NCBI GenBank assembly: GCA_014534235.1
Contig: JACVRW010000002.1
Span: forward strand, 27,257-91,256
Direction of reading: 5' to 3'
Length of the DNA: 64,000 nucleotides
Origin: Thermoleophilaceae bacterium
GTDB lineage: Bacteria; Actinomycetota; Thermoleophilia; Solirubrobacterales; Thermoleophilaceae
Below are positions 8,349-17,829 of the stretch, piece by piece; positions within the stretch are counted from its first letter, which is position 1; the number at the start of each line of letters is the position of its first letter. The notes under the pieces were generated by a model. That model was not told the origin of the DNA. It made no database searches and saw nothing but the letters and a program-made list of their open reading frames with translations. Position numbers and translations under genes: made by a program.

Positions 8349-9046
8349 CGACCCGCGAAGCCCCGAAGCGGGCTGACCACAAGGCGCCGATCGGGCTCGT
8401 CGCCCTCGCTGTGTGTCTCCACGTCCGTTCGACCCCGCAGGTACAAATGCACGATCTTTCGCTCGGCGGCACGCATCGGCTCAAGCTCGACGGCGCGGTT
8501 GTAGCGCAGAGCCTCGGCCGCGGCGCGGTCCGCCATGCGGTGGAGAGCCGCCTCGCGCCGGTCGCGGTAGCCCGCCGCGTCCACCGTTACCTGCTTGCGC
8601 GACTCGAGCCCGCGGAACGCCGCCCGAAACGCCAGGTGCTGGAGGGCGTCGATCGTCGCGCCGTGCTTACCGATCAAGAGCCCGAGATCGTCGCCGTTCA
8701 CCGTGGCGCGAATCTCGTCGTCGTCCTCGTGTATGTCCACCGTCGCCCGCAGGCCGAGGGCCTGCACGACCCGCGCCACTACCGCGCGTACCCTCTCGGC
8801 CGGCTCCTGCGGGATCCTCTCGGCGGCGGCCCGCCAGGCATCGAGCTGGACACTCGCCCGGACGCGCGCGGGCCGGTCGGGACCGGGCTCCTCGGCGACC
8901 TCGAAGCGCACGCAGTCGGCGGTGATGCCAGGGAAGCGCGGCTCGAGGGCCTTCATCGCCTCCCACTTCGCCTCGCCAAGGCTGTCGCCCTTGGCCTCCG
9001 CCACCAGGTCCTCCGGGCGCGGCTCCTCGCTTACGGACATGCTCAC
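8345..9046 (-). CDS. khpB: RNA-binding protein Jag/KhpB (KH and R3H domains)
   Basis: Protein of 233 residues with three domains in order: a Jag-N-like domain (SLGEAKWEAMKALEPRFPGI, about residues 20-50), a KH domain with GKHG at 126-129 followed by ATIDALQHL, and an R3H domain near the C-terminus (PMRAAERKIVHLYL). KhpB/EloR binds RNA and regulates cell elongation in Firmicutes, and its gene commonly sits next to yidC. The start may be GTG 9046 or ATG 9040. The stop overlaps the proposed CTG start of rsmG. Confidence 0.92.
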   Translation of the reverse strand: MSMSVSEEPRPEDLVAEAKGDSLGEAKWEAMKALEPRFPGITADCVRFEVAEEPGPDRPARVRASVQLDAWRAAAERIPQEPAERVRAVVARVVQALGLRATVDIHEDDDEIRATVNGDDLGLLIGKHGATIDALQHLAFRAAFRGLESRKQVTVDAAGYRDRREAALHRMADRAAAEALRYNRAVELEPMRAAERKIVHLYLRGRTDVETHSEGDEPDRRLVVSPLRGFAGR

Positions 9047-9053
9047 AGCGCGG

Positions 9054-9920
9054 TCAGCGGCGACGTCCCGAGCGCTTCTTCTTCTTGCGGGGCGAGCGCG
9101 GGGGCGGGGTCTTCCGTGGGCCGCCGTTCCCGCCGCCGGCCACGGCCGCCTTAGGCTGCTCGCGGGCGCCGTCCTGAGACGCTTCCTGCTCCACTGGCTT
9201 GCCGCGCGCGGGCTTCTGGGCCCCCGCTCTGGCCTCGGCCTCGAAGTCTCGCGGCGGTGGCTTCGGGTAGAGCTTTCGGACGAGCAGCTGCTGCCCGATG
9301 GTCCAGACGTTGGTCGTGATCCAGTAGACGATGAGCCCGGCCTCGAAGTTGATGATGAAGATCACGAAGACGAACGGCAGCGCAAACATGATCCGGCGCT
9401 GCATGGGATCCGCGCTGATCGCCGTGACCGCGCTGGCCGCCAGCTGCGTGGCGATGTAGATGACGATCAGCGTGACGAGCACCACCGGCTCCCCGGTCAC
9501 CGGCTCGGTCAGGTCGGGGATGAAGAGGAAGCTCTTGTTGTCGCCGACGTCCGCTGTGAAGTCGTCGGAGCGCAGGAGATAGAAGAGCGCTATGAAGAAG
9601 GGGATCTGCAGCAGGAGCGGCAGGCACGAGCCGAGCGGATTGACCTTCTCCCGCTGGTAGAAGGCCATGACCTCCTGGTTCATGCGCTGGCGGTCGCCCT
9701 TGTAGCGCTCCTGGATCCGCTTTATCTCCGGCTGCAGCTGCTGGAGCCGCTGCATGGACTTCACGCCCTTGAACGTGAGCGGCAGGATCACGAGCCGGAC
9801 GGTGAAGGTCAGCAGGATGATCGCGACCCCCCAGGACCCCTCGAAGTTCCCGATCAGGTCGTGCCAGAAGCGGAGGACCGCGTCGCAGGCGTCGATCAGG
9901 GGTCGTAGTACGTCTTCCAT
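9054..9920 (-). CDS. yidC: Membrane protein insertase YidC
   Basis: Protein of 288 residues of the short Gram-positive Oxa1/YidC type without a large periplasmic domain. The first conserved span (WGVAIILLTFTVRLVILPLTF) carries the groove arginine. It is followed by the cytoplasmic coiled hairpin (QRLQQLQPEIKRIQERYKGD...NQEVMAFYQREKVNP), the GSCLPLLLQIPFFIALFYLL span and two more hydrophobic segments. A long basic tail rich in Lys/Arg follows, as expected for ribosome contact. No lipobox is seen. YidC inserts proteins with or without SecYEG. The order rpmH-rnpA-yidD-yidC-jag is the classical one. Confidence 0.95.
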   Translation of the reverse strand: MEDVLRPLIDACDAVLRFWHDLIGNFEGSWGVAIILLTFTVRLVILPLTFKGVKSMQRLQQLQPEIKRIQERYKGDRQRMNQEVMAFYQREKVNPLGSCLPLLLQIPFFIALFYLLRSDDFTADVGDNKSFLFIPDLTEPVTGEPVVLVTLIVIYIATQLAASAVTAISADPMQRRIMFALPFVFVIFIINFEAGLIVYWITTNVWTIGQQLLVRKLYPKPPPRDFEAEARAGAQKPARGKPVEQEASQDGAREQPKAAVAGGGNGGPRKTPPPRSPRKKKKRSGRRR

Positions 9921-9929
9921 GAAACCGGC

Positions 9930-10193
9930 TTAGGGCTGTGGCTCCGGCCGGGGTCGGGAGCGAAACAGCTTTTGGTCCTCCACGAAGTCGACGCCGCCAT
10001 GGCTCCACGGGTTGCACCGCAACAGGCGCCAGGCGGCGAGCACGGCACCCCGCAGTATGCCGTAGCGCCTGATGGCCTGGACGGCGTACTCCGAGCAGGA
10101 CGGATAGTACTTGCAGCGGGCGGGTAGCCCGGGCGAGATCGCCCGCTGATAGAAGCGCACGGGGGCCGTGACGATCCACCGGAGCGCGGTCAC
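9930..10193 (-). CDS. yidD: Membrane protein insertion efficiency factor YidD
   Basis: Protein of 87 residues with the complete YidD pattern: VRFYQRAISPGLPARCKYYPSCSEYAVQAI, RRYGILRGAVLAAWRLLRCNPWSHGGVD. The two CxxxxxC cysteines and the CNPW motif are present. It is a peripheral inner-membrane protein thought to assist YidC. The GTG start overlaps the rnpA stop as GTGA, showing translational coupling. Confidence 0.95.
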   Translation of the reverse strand: MTALRWIVTAPVRFYQRAISPGLPARCKYYPSCSEYAVQAIRRYGILRGAVLAAWRLLRCNPWSHGGVDFVEDQKLFRSRPRPEPQP

Positions 10194-10573
10194 GGATCCT
10201 TCCCCTCACGAGCCAGCCCGGCCTCCCGAAGCACGGCGGCAAGCGCGTCCTCGATGGCCCGTTCGCCCCCCTCACGCGCCAGATCGCCGGCCGCCGGACG
10301 AGCCACGATCACGAAGTCATGGCCGTCAGCCAGGCCGTCGGCGCGGGCCCAGAACGCCTCGCGTAGCAACCGCTTGACGCGATTGCGCTCGACGGCGCCA
10401 CCGACCTTGCGTCCGACCGAGACGCCCAGGCGCGGCTCGGCGTCGGCGTCGCCTCGCGGAAACGCGTAGACCACGAGATAACGACTGGCGTGCGAGCGGC
10501 CCTCGCGATAGACCCGCTCGAACTCGCCACTGCGCGACAGGCGGCGGCGCTTGCGGCGCGCGGAATCGGCCAT
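10190..10573 (-). CDS. rnpA: Ribonuclease P protein component
   Basis: Protein of 127 residues, basic, with the RnpA fold markers: an N-terminal RRLSRSGEFERVYREGR segment, the PRLGVSVGRKVGGAVERNRVKRLLREAF signature containing the RNR motif, and DFVIVARPAA. It binds RNase P RNA and improves 5' maturation of tRNA precursors. The ATG at 10573 lies just 4 bases after the rpmH stop, the classical rpmH-rnpA arrangement. Confidence 0.95.
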   Translation of the reverse strand: MADSARRKRRRLSRSGEFERVYREGRSHASRYLVVYAFPRGDADAEPRLGVSVGRKVGGAVERNRVKRLLREAFWARADGLADGHDFVIVARPAAGDLAREGGERAIEDALAAVLREAGLAREGKDP

Positions 10574-10577
10574 GGGG

Positions 10578-10712
10578 CTAGGGCGTCAGCCGCTTACGGC
10601 CCTTGTCCCGGCGGCGCCCCAGCACCTTGCGGCCCGCACGGGTGCGCATGCGCGCGCGGAACCCGTGCGTCCGGGCACGCTTGCGCTTCTTCGGCTGATA
10701 GGTCCGCTTCAT
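10578..10712 (-). CDS. rpmH: 50S ribosomal protein bL34
   Basis: The minus strand from ATG at 10712 encodes 44 residues beginning [19 protein letters not shown] and ending in an RKRLTP tail. This is a full-length, very basic bL34 with the conserved MKRTxQPxxxxRxRxHGFRxRM pattern. It is the first gene of the minus origin arm and diverges from dnaA. It was found by direct translation because of its small size. Confidence 0.97.
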   Translation of the reverse strand: MKRTYQPKKRKRARTHGFRARMRTRAGRKVLGRRRDKGRKRLTP

Positions 10713-10981
10713 GGAGTTCGGTCGCGCGGACGGGAAAGGTGAGGCCGCGCCCAGGGCAGGGTACCAGTGGCCGCTCGAGCTCCCCGGGGATCGCGCCGTG
10801 CCGTCCAGAGAGCCCCCCGACGCTTTTCACGCGTTTTGCGCGCTGGCGTCGGCGGAGCACGCGGCGAGCCGTCAGAGCCGTTGTACACTCGCTCGCGCCG
10901 AGGGCAGTGGCCGCGGCTTCGGCAGTTCCTCCGCAGCCAACGTCAGTCCCGCCAGACCCGCGAGGAGGGTCGCAACCGCCC
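10713..10981. other. rpmH-dnaA divergent intergenic region (origin-side)
   Basis: This gap separates the two replication arms. It is mostly GC-rich, with one more AT-rich patch (CGCTTTTCACGCGTTTTGCG near 10820-10839). A TACACT hexamer at 10884-10889 fits a dnaA -10, without a clear -35. I searched by eye for TTATCCACA/TTGTCCACA-type DnaA boxes on both strands and saw none close to consensus. Gene-order logic places the origin here or in the dnaA-dnaN spacer, but sequence proof is lacking. Confidence 0.4.
10884..10889 (+). promoter_or_regulatory. Possible -10 element for dnaA
   Basis: TACACT matches the TANNNT pattern and sits about 95 bases before the chosen GTG of dnaA and 17 before the alternative GTG at 10907. 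No recognisable -35 hexamer lies at 16-18 bases upstream, so support is weak. Confidence 0.3.
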
Positions 10982-12307
10982 GTGCCCACGCAGCCGGACC
11001 AGCTCTGGGAAGCGATCCGCGCCGAGCTGCGTCGTGAGACGCCGGACTTCAAGTTCCACATCTGGCTAGAGCCGCTGGAGCTCGCCGCGGTAGTCGGGCG
11101 CACGCTCTACATCCGCGCCCCCGACCACATTCGAACGTCGGTGGCGGAGCGATACATGCCACTTCTGCGACGCGCGGCCGCGAGCCGCCTCGGGCATGGC
11201 GCGACCATGGAGATCGTCGACACCGGATGGCAGCCGGCCGACGAGCACGCGGCCACCGAAGCGCAGCCGCGAACCGGGCTGAATCCCAAGTACACCTTCG
11301 AGCAGTTCGTCATCGGGTCCGGCAACCGCTTCGCCCACGCCGCGGCGCTTGCGGCCGCCGAGCTGCCGGCCCAGGCGTACAACCCCCTCTTCCTCTACGG
11401 CTCGCCGGGAACGGGCAAGACGCACCTGCTACACGCCATCGGCAACTACGTGAGCCGCTACGGCGCCGGCCTTCGCGTCCGCTACACCACGATCGAGGAG
11501 TTCACGCGCGAGTTCGTCGAGGCCCTGCGGGCCCGTCGGACTGCTGACTTCAAGGACCGGTTCCGAGCAGCCGACGTCGTGCTCATCGACGACGTCCAGT
11601 TCCTCGCCGGCCGCGTCAAGACGCGTGAGGAGTTCTTCCACACGTTCAACGTACTGCTCGACTCCGGACGGCAGCTGGTCATGACATCCGATCGCAGACC
11701 GGAGGAGCTGCGGGACCTCGAAGCCCGGCTCACCGAGCGCTTCCGCTGCGGGCTTGTCGCCGAGCTCGAGGCCCCTGCTCCAGAGGTGCGCCGCGCGATC
11801 CTCCACGCGCGGGCTCGGCTCGACGGGATCGAGGTCCCCGACGAAGTGCTCGAGGAGATCGCCATGGGGGTCGGCGGCAGCGTAAGGGCGCTCGAGGGGG
11901 CGCTGATTCGCGTGGTGGCCTACGCGTCGCTCAAGGGCGAGCGTCCGACGATTGACCTTGCGCGGCATGTTCTACGTCGCCTTGATCAGGCCACAGGTCA
12001 GACCAGGCTCGACGTGATCATCGATGCCGTAGCGGCCGAGTTCCGCATAGATCGCGAGGTCCTCCTTGGACGTGACAGGCGGCCTGAGGTCTCGCGAGCG
12101 AGACAGGTTGCGATGTACGTAGCGCGGGAGCTGGCCGGGCTCAAGCCCACCGAGATCGGTCGTGGAATCGGGGACCGGAGTCACGCGACGGTAGACCACG
12201 CGATCAAGTCCGTTCGCGCCGGCCTGCACAGCGATCCGGCTATACGCAGCGCCGTCGACAACCTTCAGAAACGTTTGCAGCAACCCGCTCACGGCCGAGC
12301 CGAATGA
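10982..12307 (+). CDS. dnaA: Chromosomal replication initiator DnaA
   Basis: Protein of 441 residues from GTG 10982. Domain I is visible at the start (QLWEAIRAELRRETPDFKFHIWLEPLELAA). A short linker leads to domain III with YTFEQFVIGSGNRFAHAAALA, Walker A GSPGTGKTHLL and Walker B DVVLIDDVQFLAG. Domain IV ends with the DnaA-box-binding signature GIGDRSHATVDHAIKSV. GTG 10982 is preferred because domain I begins right after it and a GAGGAGG lies 13 bases upstream; GTG 10907 is an alternative. DnaA opens the origin and loads the helicase. The stop overlaps an ATG as ATGA, a possible extended dnaN start. Confidence 0.95.
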   Translation: MPTQPDQLWEAIRAELRRETPDFKFHIWLEPLELAAVVGRTLYIRAPDHIRTSVAERYMPLLRRAAASRLGHGATMEIVDTGWQPADEHAATEAQPRTGLNPKYTFEQFVIGSGNRFAHAAALAAAELPAQAYNPLFLYGSPGTGKTHLLHAIGNYVSRYGAGLRVRYTTIEEFTREFVEALRARRTADFKDRFRAADVVLIDDVQFLAGRVKTREEFFHTFNVLLDSGRQLVMTSDRRPEELRDLEARLTERFRCGLVAELEAPAPEVRRAILHARARLDGIEVPDEVLEEIAMGVGGSVRALEGALIRVVAYASLKGERPTIDLARHVLRRLDQATGQTRLDVIIDAVAAEFRIDREVLLGRDRRPEVSRARQVAMYVARELAGLKPTEIGRGIGDRSHATVDHAIKSVRAGLHSDPAIRSAVDNLQKRLQQPAHGRAE

Positions 12308-12417
12308 CAGAATCAACAGCTTCCGGACAACCCGCCACCCGCATGCCAAGCGGATCTCCAACACCTATCGACGTTTCGACAGCACCCACAACATCAATTT
12401 CGAACAGGCAGCATCAG
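12308..12417. other. Lower-GC dnaA-dnaN spacer / possible DnaN N-terminal extension
   Basis: These 110 bases are clearly richer in A/T and in A/C runs than their surroundings. They can be read from ATG 12304 as a 38-residue Ser/Thr/Pro-rich extension of DnaN, but that is unlike any DnaN N-terminus I know. Two weak DnaA-box-like strings are present on the minus strand (TTGTCCGGA, TTGTGGGTG). The composition suits an unwinding region better than a coding one, but no decisive motif is seen. Confidence 0.4.
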
Positions 12418-13530
12418 TTGAAGCTCACCGTTTCCCGTGAAACGTTCCTCAACAGCCTTGGCGTGGCTGTGCGAGGCGCCTCCACGCGTAGCGCTATCCA
12501 GACACTGTCGGGCGTCCTGTTGAAAGTCGACGACGGGCGCGCCGAGCTCCAGGCGACCGACATGGAGCTCGGTCTGCGTGTGCAGTTGGAGGCGAGCCAG
12601 TCCTCCCCCGGGGTGGCAGTGGTCCCGGGCCGTCTTCTACTGGATGTGGTGCGCTTCCTCCCGAGGGACGAGGTCAGTGTTGAGTACCGCAGCTCACACC
12701 AGGACGTGGAGGTGATAAGCGGACCCGCCCGCTTCCACCTGCGCACGCTCCCGCCTGAGGACTTTCCAAAGCTGCCGGAGAGGCCCGGTGAGAGTGCCCT
12801 GAACATGCCGGCGGGGGCGTTCGTGGACACGATCGCCCGGGTAGCGCGCGCTGCCTCCCGGGATGAGACGCGCCCTCATCTCACGGGCGTGCTGGTCATG
12901 GCAAGCGGGCGCGAGCTGCGGATGGTCGCGACTGACTCCTACCGCCTTAGCGTAAAGGAGACGACCCTCGAATCCGAGCTAGACGGCTCTCTCGAGGCAA
13001 ATGTCCCGGCCCGCACGCTTCAGGAGCTTGGGCGTATCGCCACGGCCGGCGGCGCTGAGAGCATCGGCGTCACGGCGCTCGACAACCAAGTCGTCTTCAC
13101 GGTCGGTGACGTGGTGCTCTCCTCGAGGCTTGTGGAAGGTCGATTCCCCAACTACCAGCAGCTCCTGCCCGAGTCGTACGAACACGAGATGCGGATCAGT
13201 CGAAGCGAGCTGCTGGACGTGGTGCGCCGCGTCGGGCTCCTGGCTCAGAAGAACGCTCCGCTGCGCCTGCGCTTCTCGGAGGGGACGCTAGACGTCTCGG
13301 CTCAGACGCCAGACGTGGGCGAGGCTAGCGAGTCGCTGCCCGTTCCGTTCTCGGGCGAACCGCTCGAGATCGGGTTCAATCCGGAGTTCTTCCGAGACGG
13401 CCTCGAGAGCGCCGAGTCCGACGAGCTCGTCCTAAAGCTGATCAGCCCACTGCGGCCGGGGCTGATCCAATCGGGCGGCGAGGGCACCGGTTTCCTCTAT
13501 CTCGTGATGCCGATCCGCCTGAACGTGTAG
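12418..13530 (+). CDS. dnaN: DNA polymerase III sliding clamp (beta subunit)
   Basis: Protein of 370 residues from TTG 12418, starting LKLTVSRETFLNSLGVAVRGAS, the usual clamp N-terminus. Three repeated clamp domains follow. Typical stretches are ILSGVLL-like LSGVLLKVDDGRAELQATDMELGL, RPHLTGVLVMASGRELRMVATDSYRLS in the middle domain, and the C-terminal FLYLVMPIRLNV. The clamp tethers polymerase to DNA. ATG 12304 in the same frame would add 38 low-complexity residues and is coupled to dnaA by ATGA; I prefer TTG on homology grounds. A parS-like site is embedded in codons 3-8. Confidence 0.93.
   Translation: MKLTVSRETFLNSLGVAVRGASTRSAIQTLSGVLLKVDDGRAELQATDMELGLRVQLEASQSSPGVAVVPGRLLLDVVRFLPRDEVSVEYRSSHQDVEVISGPARFHLRTLPPEDFPKLPERPGESALNMPAGAFVDTIARVARAASRDETRPHLTGVLVMASGRELRMVATDSYRLSVKETTLESELDGSLEANVPARTLQELGRIATAGGAESIGVTALDNQVVFTVGDVVLSSRLVEGRFPNYQQLLPESYEHEMRISRSELLDVVRRVGLLAQKNAPLRLRFSEGTLDVSAQTPDVGEASESLPVPFSGEPLEIGFNPEFFRDGLESAESDELVLKLISPLRPGLIQSGGEGTGFLYLVMPIRLNV
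12429..12444. promoter_or_regulatory. Candidate parS site 2 (inside dnaN 5' end)
   Basis: CGTTTCCCGTGAAACG differs from the site at 8328-8343 by one base and from the general parS core by one central base. It encodes VSRET of DnaN, while site 1 encodes VSRET of RsmG on the other strand. Two sites within 4.1 kb flank the presumed origin. Confidence 0.7.
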
Positions 13531-13542
13531 GAGCGACGCGCA

Positions 13543-14652
13543 ATGCGGGTCACGCGGCTCGAGCTCCGCGACTTTCGCAACTACAAAGGAGCCGGCGTCG
13601 AGCTGGGCCGCGGCTTGACGGTTGTGGTGGGCGCCAACGGCGCCGGCAAGACGAACCTGCTCGAAGCGCTCTACCTCGGTTGCACCGGCAAATCGCCTCG
13701 GACTCCGAACCAGCGCGAGCTCGTGCGCCGCGGGGCCTCGGTCGCCCGAGTCGTCCTGTACACCGTCGATGGCGAGGACGCTCATCGCATCGAGGTCGGG
13801 TTCGAGCCGGGCGGATCCAGGCGCATCCGCGTGGACGGCGCAAGGGTGGACGGCCTGATCGGCTTCGAGGAGCGGCCCCTCGTTGGCGTCTTCATGCCTG
13901 AGCGGCTCGAGCTGATGAAGGGGCCGCCCGCGGTCCGCCGCGCCCACCTCGACCAGGTCGTCGCGGCGCTGTGGCCGGCGCGCGCCGACGCCCGGACGGC
14001 GTACTCGCGGGCGCTCGCTCAGCGGAACGCGCTGCTTGTGCGGATACGCGCGGGACGGGCGGGGACCGGTGCCCTCCATGCCTGGGATGCCGAGCTCGCG
14101 CGGCAGGGCATGAAATTGATGGACCACCGCCGGGGCGCTGTGGAGGCCCTGCGCCCGGCCTTCGCTGAGCTGGCGGGGAGGCTCGGGCTGGCGGGCCGCG
14201 CGGAGCTTCTCTATCGCCCGCGCTCGGACGCGATCGACGCGTCCGGGTTTGCCGCGGAGCTTCGCGAGCGCAGGCAGGCGGACGTCGAGCGCGGCTTCAC
14301 GGCGCACGGGCCACACCGTGACGAGCTGTCCCTAACGCTCGACGGTAACTCGCTGCGAATCTACGGATCACAGGGCCAACAGCGAGTGGCGCTGCTGGCG
14401 CTCCTCTTTGCAGAGCGGCGGTTGCTTGCAGAGCGCCGCGGCCGCCCGCCATTGATGCTGCTCGACGACGTGATGTCGGAGCTCGACGCCGACCGCCGGG
14501 AGCTGCTCGCCGAGCTGCTCGCCGAAGGGGGGCAGGCGCTCGTGACGGCTACCGAGCCGGATCAGCTACCCGAAGCCGCGCTGGCTCGGGCGCGGCTGAT
14601 CCGGGTCGAGGAGGGGAGGATCGTGCAGCCGATGCAGGTGGTGGCGGCATGA
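13543..14652 (+). CDS. recF: DNA replication and repair protein RecF
   Basis: Protein of 369 residues, an SMC-like ABC ATPase. Walker A VVGANGAGKTNLLEALYLG is near the N-terminus after VTRLELRDFRNY. The signature region YGSQGQQRVALLALLFAE and Walker B PPLMLLDDVMSELDADRR are near the C-terminus, with D-loop and AHGPHRDEL present. RecF loads RecA at single-strand gaps with RecO/RecR. It lies 12 bases after dnaN in the usual order and is probably co-transcribed. Confidence 0.95.
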   Translation: MRVTRLELRDFRNYKGAGVELGRGLTVVVGANGAGKTNLLEALYLGCTGKSPRTPNQRELVRRGASVARVVLYTVDGEDAHRIEVGFEPGGSRRIRVDGARVDGLIGFEERPLVGVFMPERLELMKGPPAVRRAHLDQVVAALWPARADARTAYSRALAQRNALLVRIRAGRAGTGALHAWDAELARQGMKLMDHRRGAVEALRPAFAELAGRLGLAGRAELLYRPRSDAIDASGFAAELRERRQADVERGFTAHGPHRDELSLTLDGNSLRIYGSQGQQRVALLALLFAERRLLAERRGRPPLMLLDDVMSELDADRRELLAELLAEGGQALVTATEPDQLPEAALARARLIRVEEGRIVQPMQVVAA

Positions 14653-14807
14653 ACGGAGCCGCGGGCGGCGCCACGCCGCCGGCGAGCTTGGCGGGGTAGG
14701 CGCGCGCGTGGTGCCCGCTTCTCGCGCCGCTGTGTCAAGCAGGTGTCGTAGGAGAACCTCAAAGTGACACGCCACGCCGGCATCGCCGGGCGACCTCGGC
14801 CGAGCGT

Positions 14808-15125
14808 ATGAGGCGTCCGGCTCCCCGTCCGCTTTCGGTCGCGCTCGAGCGCGCCACCGCCAATGCCGCCCCGCACACGCTTCTCGCGCGCGTGCAGACG
14901 GCGTGGCCGGAGGTCGCGGGGCCCGCCGTGTCGGCCGCGGCCATGCCCGTCGCGGAGCGCGACGGCGTCGTGACCGTGGCCTGCGAGTCGGCGACCTGGG
15001 CTCACGAGCTCGAGCTGCTCGCCCCTGATCTGCTGGGGCGGCTCCGTGAGCGCCTCAGCTTTGGAGAAACGCTGCATATTCGCCGCCTGCGGTTTGTCGT
15101 TGGTTCGCGCCCGAACCCTGTTTGA
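14808..15125 (+). CDS. DUF721 (DciA-like) protein
   Basis: Protein of 105 residues between recF and gyrB, the conserved place of this gene in Actinomycetota. The DUF721 core is recognisable: ARVQTAWPEVAGPAVSAAAMPVAERDGVVTVACESATWAHELELLAPDLLGRL, followed by a short basic C-terminus. DUF721 includes DciA, a replicative-helicase operator found in bacteria lacking DnaC/DnaI, so a helicase-loading role is plausible. The 155 bases between recF and this gene hold no convincing gene. No strong ribosome-binding site precedes the ATG. Confidence 0.85.
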   Translation: MRRPAPRPLSVALERATANAAPHTLLARVQTAWPEVAGPAVSAAAMPVAERDGVVTVACESATWAHELELLAPDLLGRLRERLSFGETLHIRRLRFVVGSRPNPV

Positions 15126-17827
<2,702 letters not shown>

Positions 17828-17829
17828 GC

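Noticed and set aside
9151-10275. 374-residue minus-strand open frame across yidC/yidD
   Set aside because: It runs in a different frame over two recognisable genes and has no domain of its own.
10490-10981. N-terminal extension of DnaA
   Set aside because: It overlaps rnpA/rpmH and the divergent promoter region; DnaA domain I begins directly after GTG 10982.
10713-10981. DnaA-box cluster between rpmH and dnaA
   Set aside because: No string close to TTATCCACA or TTGTCCACA was found on either strand, so no oriC is called here.
14649-14699. 16-codon ORF overlapping the recF stop as ATGA
   Set aside because: Gly/Ala/Pro-only composition and no similarity; likely chance in GC-rich DNA.
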